A stretch of DNA of 10,503 nt from Flavobacteriales bacterium (GTDB lineage Bacteria > Bacteroidota > Bacteroidia > Flavobacteriales > UBA7312). The stretch spans positions 1 through 10,503 of the forward strand of contig PKDP01000026.1 in assembly GCA_002862585.1 (NCBI GenBank), read 5' to 3'. The translations under genes and the position numbers were made by a program. Below, one piece after another: positions 6,472 through 10,503 of this stretch. Numbering within the stretch: position 1 is the stretch's first letter; each line of letters starts with the position of its first letter. Under the pieces are notes generated by a model that made no database searches, was not told the origin of the DNA, and saw only the letters and a list, made by a program, of their open reading frames with translations.

Positions 6472-7850
6472 ATATTAGACGATTAGGATGGCGAAATCTT
6501 CTGAGTAACCCTTTAAACACTACTCTTAGCTTGTTGCTAATGACCTTTGGTGTTGGTGTTATTTCATTGCTTTTATTGTTGAACAACCAAATAGAACAAC
6601 AACTCAAAGCTAACCTCAAGGGAATTGATATGGTTGTGGGGGCAAAAGGTAGTCCATTACAGCTTATTCTTTCTAGTATATACCATATAGATAACCCTAC
6701 TGGAAACATACCTTATGCTGAGGCAAATAAAATCAGTAAAAATTCATTAGTTGACTTTACTATACCACTTTCTTTTGGAGATTCTTATAATGGCTTTAGA
6801 ATTGTGGGGACAACCTCACAATACCCTGAACTCTATGAAATAAGCCTGAAAGAAGGAAGGATGTGGAGTAGAAGTTTAGAGGTAGTATTAGGAAGCACAG
6901 TTGCAGATGTTCATCAACTGAAAATTGGAGATACATTTTATGGCACACACGGATTAGTTGAGGGAGGACACGTTCATGACGATTACGCTTATGAAGTTGT
7001 GGGAATACTAAAGTCTTCATATTCTACAATGGACCAACTAATATTGACTAATTCACATAGTGTTTGGAAGGTGCATAATCACGAAACTATTGACGACGAT
7101 CATGATCATGCCAATTGTGACCACGATCATGAGGATGACCACCACGACCATGCCAATTGTGACCATGATCACGAGGATGACCACCACGACCATGCTAATT
7201 GTGACCACGATCACGAGCATGACCACCATGACCATGCTAATTGTGACCACGACCATAGTGAAGAGGTGGAGTTGAGCATATCTGAAGAACTAAGCATCCC
7301 TGATGATGCTATGATAACCGCTCTATTAGTGAAATTTAAAAGTCCAGTAGGTTTTATTCAGTTGCCTAGAAAAGTGAATGAAACAACAAGCCTACAAGCA
7401 GCAGTTCCAGCACTCGAAATAAGTCGTTTGACTTCCTTACTAGGTTTTGGTGTTAAAACCATTAATGGTATTGCTTACATAATTATATTAGTTTCAGGAT
7501 TAAGTATATTCATTAGCTTATATAATTCTTTGAAAAAAAGACGTTATGAATTAGCGCTGATGCGTGTTCATGGAGCTTCAAAATGGCAATTAGTAAAGCT
7601 CGTATTACAAGAAGGAATGACATTATCACTATTAGGAGCTATTTTTGGTGTGTTAATCAGTCGATTAACATTGTTCTTCATGACATTTTTGATGGATCAA
7701 AAGTATGCCGTTAGTTCCTTTCAATTCAATTTAATTAATGAGGAATTTTGGTTATTCCCAATTGCACTATTTATTGGTATAGCAGCTTCCTTAATACCTA
7801 CCATACAAACCTATAATATTAATATCCCTAAAACACTTTCAAATGCATAG
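6468..7850 (+). CDS. FtsX/MacB-like ABC permease with His-rich periplasmic repeat
   Basis: The 460-residue permease has an N-terminal membrane helix (about 17-39), a large periplasmic domain (about 40-325), then an FtsX domain with three helices (about 335-355, 380-405, 425-445) and the cytoplasmic loop KKRRYELALMRVHGAS. The periplasmic part begins DMVVGAKGSPLQLILSS and YHIDNPTGNI, which I recognise as typical of a distinct permease subfamily found beside LolD-like ATPases and DUF3299 proteins. Residues 203-264 are a low-complexity metal-ligand stretch: HNH followed by four 14-residue units close to DDHHDHANCDHDHE, with 20 His and 4 Cys in the units. Such loops bind Zn, Ni or Cu in other transporters. 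MacB-type machines push substrate or work on outer-membrane partners rather than importing through the membrane, so the direction of transport is open. It overlaps the ATPase by 4 bp and the next gene by 8 bp. Confidence 0.9.
   Translation: MNIRRLGWRNLLSNPLNTTLSLLLMTFGVGVISLLLLLNNQIEQQLKANLKGIDMVVGAKGSPLQLILSSIYHIDNPTGNIPYAEANKISKNSLVDFTIPLSFGDSYNGFRIVGTTSQYPELYEISLKEGRMWSRSLEVVLGSTVADVHQLKIGDTFYGTHGLVEGGHVHDDYAYEVVGILKSSYSTMDQLILTNSHSVWKVHNHETIDDDHDHANCDHDHEDDHHDHANCDHDHEDDHHDHANCDHDHEHDHHDHANCDHDHSEEVELSISEELSIPDDAMITALLVKFKSPVGFIQLPRKVNETTSLQAAVPALEISRLTSLLGFGVKTINGIAYIIILVSGLSIFISLYNSLKKRRYELALMRVHGASKWQLVKLVLQEGMTLSLLGAIFGVLISRLTLFFMTFLMDQKYAVSSFQFNLINEEFWLFPIALFIGIAASLIPTIQTYNINIPKTLSNA
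7092..7259 (+). repeat. Four tandem 42-bp units encoding a His/Asp/Cys metal-binding loop
   Basis: The units are 7092-7133, 7134-7175, 7176-7217 and 7218-7259, in frame within the permease gene. Each encodes 14 residues with the pattern xDxHDHANCDHDHx. Units 2 and 3 differ at only two synonymous third positions, which suggests recent duplication. Because the unit is a multiple of three, copy number could change without breaking the gene. The repeat also creates long open frames in other phases on both strands, which are not genes. Confidence 0.95.
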
Positions 7851-8277
7851 ATTACTTATCCTTTCTCTTTGCTTTTTTGTAAAATTCAGTTATTCTCAGA
7901 TTGAAATTGACTGGAGTACACTTGCTGATGTTGAGTTTACCGATGTTTATATGGAAGAAGAAGATGAATACTTTTTATATCCTCACTTTGGGATGAATGT
8001 GCAAGAACTAGCAGGTAAAGAAGTTGTAATACGAGGTTTTGTATTAGCAATTGACCCCACTGATAATTATTACATTCTTTCAAAAGGACCGTTTTCTTCG
8101 TGTTTTTTCTGTGGCGTTGGTGGACCCGAAACCATCATTGAGCTAGAGATGAAGTCGAAAAAAGATGTTTTTATTATGGATGAAGTAGCAACTATGAAGG
8201 GGACGCTTAAGCTTAACTCAGACGATATTTACCAGTGTAATTACATTCTGCAAAACGCTGAAGTTTACTTAAGGTAA
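7843..8277 (+). CDS. Secreted DUF3299-like protein with CxxC motif
   Basis: The 144-residue product has a signal peptide (about 1-18, ending FSYS before Q19) and should be periplasmic. The mature part starts with IDWSTLADVEF, then YPHF, then ELAGKEVVIRGFVLAID, ILSKGPFSSCFFCGVGGPET (C87 and C90) and IELEM. The order W..L, GK.V.I.G(F/Y)V, C..CG..GPE fits DUF3299 as I know it; the strand pattern suggests a small OB-like barrel. The CFFCG pair could bind a metal. Its ATG lies inside the end of the permease gene (8-bp overlap), so it belongs to the same operon. In proteobacterial metal-regulated operons of the Vibrio cholerae zrg type, as I recall them, a DUF3299 protein also accompanies a LolD-like ATPase and FtsX-like permease. 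The family assignment is good; the role as metal chaperone or transporter accessory is inference. Confidence 0.75.
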   Translation: MHRLLILSLCFFVKFSYSQIEIDWSTLADVEFTDVYMEEEDEYFLYPHFGMNVQELAGKEVVIRGFVLAIDPTDNYYILSKGPFSSCFFCGVGGPETIIELEMKSKKDVFIMDEVATMKGTLKLNSDDIYQCNYILQNAEVYLR

Positions 8278-8315
8278 ATTGCAATCCATTGATAAGATAA
8301 GTTTTTCATAATCAT

Positions 8316-8690
8316 TTAGATACCAAGAAGTAAAAGTATTGATAGTATCCCTGAAAGCAGTCCAATAAGAGCTAGAACCCATCGACGCTTTTTTGTTAGT
8401 CCTATTATTCCGAAAATAATTGCTGTTAAGACAGATATTATAGTTAGTGCAGCCATAGCAAAAGCTAATACAACTGCACCAGCGAGTCCACCGCCTATGG
8501 TTAATACTAGTGCAGGAAGCCATAATATACCTCCAATAAGGCTGAGTGTGGCACTAACGTTCTTTTCTGTAGGGTAATGATGGGCTTCTACCTTTTCCAG
8601 TTCGCAAGAGTTGTGGCTATCACTAATAGGAAAGGAGGCATAGCATAGACTCAAGCTAAAAAAGGAAAAAATAAATAGCATTTTTCGCAT
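8316..8690 (-). CDS. Small secreted/membrane protein, SFP-start family (DUF4190-like helices)
   Basis: I choose the ATG at 8690, giving 124 residues starting MRKMLFIFSFFSLSLCYA; the frame opens two codons earlier at TTG 8696, but that lies almost in the promoter. A signal peptide (about 1-18) is followed by SFPISDSHNSCELEKVEAHH, a short polar stretch, then three or four hydrophobic helices rich in Gly, Ala and Leu (for example IGGILWLPALVLTIGGGLAG) with one basic turn, TKKRRW. Layout and the SFPI junction match the frameshifted gene at 4841. Small repeated-helix proteins of this kind are abundant in Bacteroidota and have no known function. Its stop faces the end of the DUF3299-like gene 38 bp away. 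A TTG-17-TACCTTTG promoter lies immediately upstream, so the leader is only a few nucleotides or absent. Confidence 0.75.
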   Translation of the reverse strand: MRKMLFIFSFFSLSLCYASFPISDSHNSCELEKVEAHHYPTEKNVSATLSLIGGILWLPALVLTIGGGLAGAVVLAFAMAALTIISVLTAIIFGIIGLTKKRRWVLALIGLLSGILSILLLLGI

Positions 8691-8697
8691 AGTCAAC

Positions 8698-8725
8698 CAA
8701 AGGTAAACTATTAATTGAACTACAA
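8698..8725 (-). promoter_or_regulatory. Promoter of the small membrane protein gene, near-leaderless
   Basis: On the minus strand TTG (8725-8723) is followed after 17 bp by TACCTTTG (8705-8698), a full match to the Bacteroidota consensus. The -7 box ends 7 bp before the ATG at 8690, so transcription would start within a few bases of the start codon. Confidence 0.55.
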
Positions 8726-8734
8726 GGTGTAGTT
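8718..8734. promoter_or_regulatory. Inverted repeat overlapping the -33 element, possible operator
   Basis: AACTACA (8718-8724), AGG, TGTAGTT (8728-8734) is a perfect 7-3-7 inverted repeat. It covers the TTG of the promoter at 8698-8725, the position expected for a repressor site. Short repeats arise by chance, and this sequence also lies where the lost part of the HxlR-family gene once stood or was replaced, so the functional claim is weak. Confidence 0.35.
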
Positions 8735-8762
8735 TATGTTCTCATAAGAACTCCCATCATAA

Positions 8763-8876
8763 GAATATAAAGAAATACCGCCTAAGGTAGAGTATAGCCT
8801 TACCGCTGCAGGCAAAGACTTATTGCCGCTTTTTCAAAAAATTGATAGTTGGGTTACAAAGCATTATGTGAAGTAA
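8763..8876 (+). pseudogene. C-terminal remnant of an HxlR-family transcriptional regulator
   Basis: Reading + in frame from 8763 gives 37 codons then TAA (8874-8876): EYKEIPPKVEYSLTAAGK followed by DLLPLFQKIDSWVTKHYVK. The PPKVEYSLT..GK.LLP block and a final W-containing helix are the hallmark C-terminal third of HxlR winged-helix regulators (PF01638, normally about 100-120 residues). In-frame stops at 8760 and 8745 precede it, and no helix-turn-helix region can be read upstream in any frame. No start codon exists in the fragment, so it is almost surely dead. The segment just before it (ATAAGAATA, 8759-8767) could give IR-I with a frameshift, hinting that decay continues leftward to about 8740. 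It ends 5 bp from the stop of the nitroreductase gene; HxlR regulators are often neighbours of nitroreductases and other oxidoreductases. It is too short for routine gene callers. Confidence 0.75.
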
Positions 8877-8881
8877 TCTAT

Positions 8882-9589
8882 TTATACTTCTTTAATCACT
8901 AAATCGTCGTCAATTCTGAAACGTTCTGCGTAAACTCCTCCTTCTTCAGCTTCTCCAATTCCAAAAATCATTACGACGTGGCATTGCCAGTTTAGGTTTA
9001 GTAATTTTTTAACTTTTTTCTCATCGAAGCCTTCCATAGGGCAAGAGTCAAAGCCTTCTGCTACCAGTGCCATCATGAAATTCTGACAAGCCAGTGCAGT
9101 GGTTTTTGTTACGGATTCAAATAATTGATGCTTGTAAATAGGTCCTCTTTGAATGGGTCTAAAAAAGCCAACAATACTAAAGAAGATATAAAATATACGC
9201 TTAAAAATACCAAATATCCCAAAGCGATCGTGGGTGTAAGCTAAAGGAATTAAGGTATTGTAATACTTATCTACTAATGGATGAAGTTTTCCTTTTTTGA
9301 GGTGTTCCTCAATAATCATATTACGGTTTCTTTTCCATGTGTCAATTCTAGAAACAGAAACGACGATTTCTTTGGCAGTTTTTGCTGCATTCTGAGAGAA
9401 ACACCTTTTAACAATCTTTTTTTTCTTTTCCTCATCTCTAATCCAATAAAATTCCCAGGGTTGAAGGTTGGAGGAGTTTGCTGCCAATACTGAAGCTTTA
9501 AGACATTTTCTCATGACAGACTCAGGAACTGGTGTATCTGTAAATCGTCTTACTGATCTTCTTTTATTTACTGCGTCAAAAAAATCCAT
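8882..9589 (-). CDS. Nitroreductase family FMN-dependent oxidoreductase
   Basis: The 235-residue cytoplasmic protein shows nitroreductase hallmarks: KRRSVRRF (9-16) binding FMN phosphate, SSNLQPWEF (39-47), the ACQNFMMALVAEGFDSCPMEGFD region that packs on the flavin, and a C-terminal VVMIFGIGEAEEGGVYAERFR. The family reduces nitro groups, quinones or enones with NAD(P)H; the natural substrate cannot be read here. Residues about 107-155 form a longer middle insert with a hydrophobic stretch (FGIFKRIFYIFFSIVGFF), likely the lid covering the active site or a membrane-contact patch. Length is near the upper end of the family. Start at 9589 lies 3 bp after the stop of the coiled-coil gene on the same strand, so they form an operon. 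An HxlR remnant converges on its 3' end, and may be the relic of its former regulator. Confidence 0.92.
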   Translation of the reverse strand: MDFFDAVNKRRSVRRFTDTPVPESVMRKCLKASVLAANSSNLQPWEFYWIRDEEKKKKIVKRCFSQNAAKTAKEIVVSVSRIDTWKRNRNMIIEEHLKKGKLHPLVDKYYNTLIPLAYTHDRFGIFGIFKRIFYIFFSIVGFFRPIQRGPIYKHQLFESVTKTTALACQNFMMALVAEGFDSCPMEGFDEKKVKKLLNLNWQCHVVMIFGIGEAEEGGVYAERFRIDDDLVIKEV

Positions 9590-9592
9590 AGG

Positions 9593-9814
9593 TTATTTCG
9601 AATTGTGTTTGATGATAGTTTTAAGCTCTTGTATTTCTAAAATGATATTTTGTTCTTGCTCAAGTATTGAACCTTCGAGCCTTAGTATTTGATTCTCTAA
9701 TTCTATAATTTTATTTTGCTTCTTTTTAGATTTATTTAGGTCATTAATAAGCCATGCAAAAGCAATAAGTTCTATTATCAATAAAATTATCGTCAATATT
9801 ATTTGAGTATCCAT
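9593..9814 (-). CDS. Small membrane-anchored coiled-coil protein
   Basis: This 73-residue protein has a single hydrophobic helix (about 5-24, IILTIILLIIELIAFAWLI) followed by a highly charged helix (about 27-70) with a heptad-like spacing of Ile and Leu, for example NKIIELENQILRLEGSILE, which suggests a coiled coil. The lysine cluster KSKKK just after the helix suggests N-terminus out and coiled coil in the cytoplasm. No family recognised. Evidence for a real gene is the well-structured protein, the ATG start and the 3-bp gap to the nitroreductase gene on the same strand. It could tether or oligomerise a partner; this is a guess. Confidence 0.65.
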   Translation of the reverse strand: MDTQIILTIILLIIELIAFAWLINDLNKSKKKQNKIIELENQILRLEGSILEQEQNIILEIQELKTIIKHNSK

Positions 9815-9837
9815 ATTTTGCAGTAAAATTAATATAG

Positions 9838-9862
9838 GCTATAAAGCTAGACCTTTATTAGC
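9838..9862 (-). terminator. Possible hairpin terminator after the multi-pass membrane protein gene
   Basis: On the minus strand GCTAATAAAG, a 6-nt loop, and CTTTATAGC form a 9-bp stem with one bulged A, about 32 bp after the stop at 9895. The tail, CTATATTAATTTTAC, is AT-rich but not a clean T-run, so termination may be partial and readthrough into the coiled-coil/nitroreductase pair is possible. Confidence 0.3.
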
Positions 9863-9894
9863 TGCCATTTTGATAAAAATAAATATTCTATTCA

Positions 9895-10503
9895 CTAGCT
9901 TTTGAACAGTTCTCTTTTCTCACATTCGTTATATATGAGTAGAATTAAAAGCCCAAAAATTAAGGATGAAATGATGAGTATAATATTTGAAATTCCATCT
10001 GTAAAAAACGACACTCTTATGAGAATTGTTGAGATAATAAAACCAGAATTTCTCATAATTTTATGGAATAGTTCTGAGTTAAAGAATGAAAATAATAGAA
10101 GTAATACGTCAATGATAATGAGTAGCTGAAAGAGTTCGTCAAAGAAAATGTTATTAATGGAAATCATTTGAGTGTTTGCCCATTGAGAATCATAAAGTCC
10201 ACATATCCATGAAATAAAATGGTAGCTGGCTAGTGTAATGATGATTGGTACTAATATGGTAGACATCCATTTTTTGATTATTATAAATCGATTTAATACA
10301 TCTGCACTTGATGTAGACTTGAATTTTATAGAATTACGCCTAAACAGATATATTAAGAGAAAGAGTACTAGTGATGCCCCTAAGTCAAGAAATATTTGGG
10401 TATTTGCTTCATTACTGAATAGGCTTTGGTTTAAATCTAGATTGGAGATATCTTTAAATATTCTTCTAATGATTATTAAGGTAATTATCTCGTACTGTTT
10501 AGA
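9895..10503 (-). CDS. Multi-pass membrane protein, 5' end beyond the right edge
   Basis: The frame is open from the right edge to TAG at 9897-9895, 202 codons in this window. The first in-frame ATG (10266) is internal: upstream the frame reads on without stop as protein-like sequence, including SKQYEIITLIIIRRIFKDIS at the edge and another membrane segment, FLDLGASLVLFLLIYLF, followed by a basic RRNSIKFK turn. Five or so hydrophobic segments are visible in all (around 10330-10390, 10205-10266, 10070-10120, 9990-10045 and 9905-9960), with a polar loop GLYDSQWANTQ between the second and third. The C-terminus is charged and probably cytoplasmic (NECEKREL). No family recognised. It is upstream of the coiled-coil and nitroreductase genes on the same strand, with an 80-bp gap that contains a possible weak terminator. 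Confidence 0.7.
   Translation of the reverse strand, partial: SKQYEIITLIIIRRIFKDISNLDLNQSLFSNEANTQIFLDLGASLVLFLLIYLFRRNSIKFKSTSSADVLNRFIIIKKWMSTILVPIIITLASYHFISWICGLYDSQWANTQMISINNIFFDELFQLLIIIDVLLLLFSFFNSELFHKIMRNSGFIISTILIRVSFFTDGISNIILIISSLIFGLLILLIYNECEKRELFKS

Noticed and set aside
7053..7275. Open frames on both strands rich in Met, Thr and Val over the His-rich region
   Set aside because: They are out-of-phase readings of the 42-bp tandem repeat inside the permease gene; their low-complexity composition is fully explained by GAC/CAC/CAT codons.
8264..8278. TTTAC-TTAAG-GTAAA hairpin at the end of the DUF3299-like gene
   Set aside because: Only 5 bp of mainly A-T stem and no T-run follows, so it is not a credible terminator.
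8269..8523. Cys/Ser/Asn-rich minus-strand frame
   Set aside because: It overlaps the well-structured small membrane protein gene in another phase and has no recognisable signal peptide or domain.
8743..8765. Direct repeat CATAAGAA (8743-8750 and 8758-8765) and small GTTCT/AGAAC hairpin (8738-8751)
   Set aside because: Short AT-rich repeats at the decayed end of the HxlR remnant; no sign of a target-site duplication flanking an inserted element.

Overview
The window comes from an AT-rich member of the Bacteroidota, most likely a flavobacterium-like or cytophaga-like organism. The evidence is a type IX secretion (T9SS) C-terminal sorting domain, SprB-like repeats, near absence of Shine-Dalgarno sequences, and several matches to the Bacteroidota promoter consensus TTG-(about 17-23)-TAnnTTTG. 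No rRNA, tRNA, CRISPR array, transposase or phage gene was seen.

Layout. 1-68 (-) is the first 22 codons of a gene running off the left edge. 310-4787 (+) holds two secreted proteins 23 bp apart: a small histidine-phosphatase-superfamily protein and a 1305-residue protein. The large protein joins a phosphohistidine motif and a PEP/pyruvate-dikinase nucleotide-binding domain, in the order used by glucan water dikinases, to adhesin-like repeats and a T9SS sorting domain. 4841-5246 (+) is a small secreted or membrane protein gene broken by one extra T in a nine-T tract inside its signal-peptide region.

The centre (5259-8277) looks like one metal-homeostasis locus. A MerC-family membrane protein (-) diverges from a tightly overlapping three-gene operon (+). 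The operon encodes a LolD-like ABC ATPase, an FtsX/MacB-like permease with a four-copy Asp/His/Cys repeat in its periplasmic domain, and a secreted DUF3299-like protein with a CxxC motif. A perfect 25-bp palindrome lies between the divergent promoters and overlaps the -33 element of the MerC promoter. The arrangement suggests repression by a Fur-family regulator, with Zur (zinc) the most economical guess; no regulator gene is in the window.

The right part (8316-10503) is mainly on the minus strand. It holds a small secreted/membrane protein whose promoter lies almost on its start codon, a 37-codon C-terminal remnant of an HxlR-family regulator (+), a nitroreductase, a 73-residue membrane-anchored coiled-coil protein, and a multi-pass membrane protein. 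The last is open to the right edge and so continues well upstream of the first in-window ATG.

The points most worth a second look are the putative zinc operon with its shared palindrome, the secreted dikinase-like protein paired with a secreted phosphatase, the homopolymer frameshift, and the HxlR remnant abutting the nitroreductase gene.
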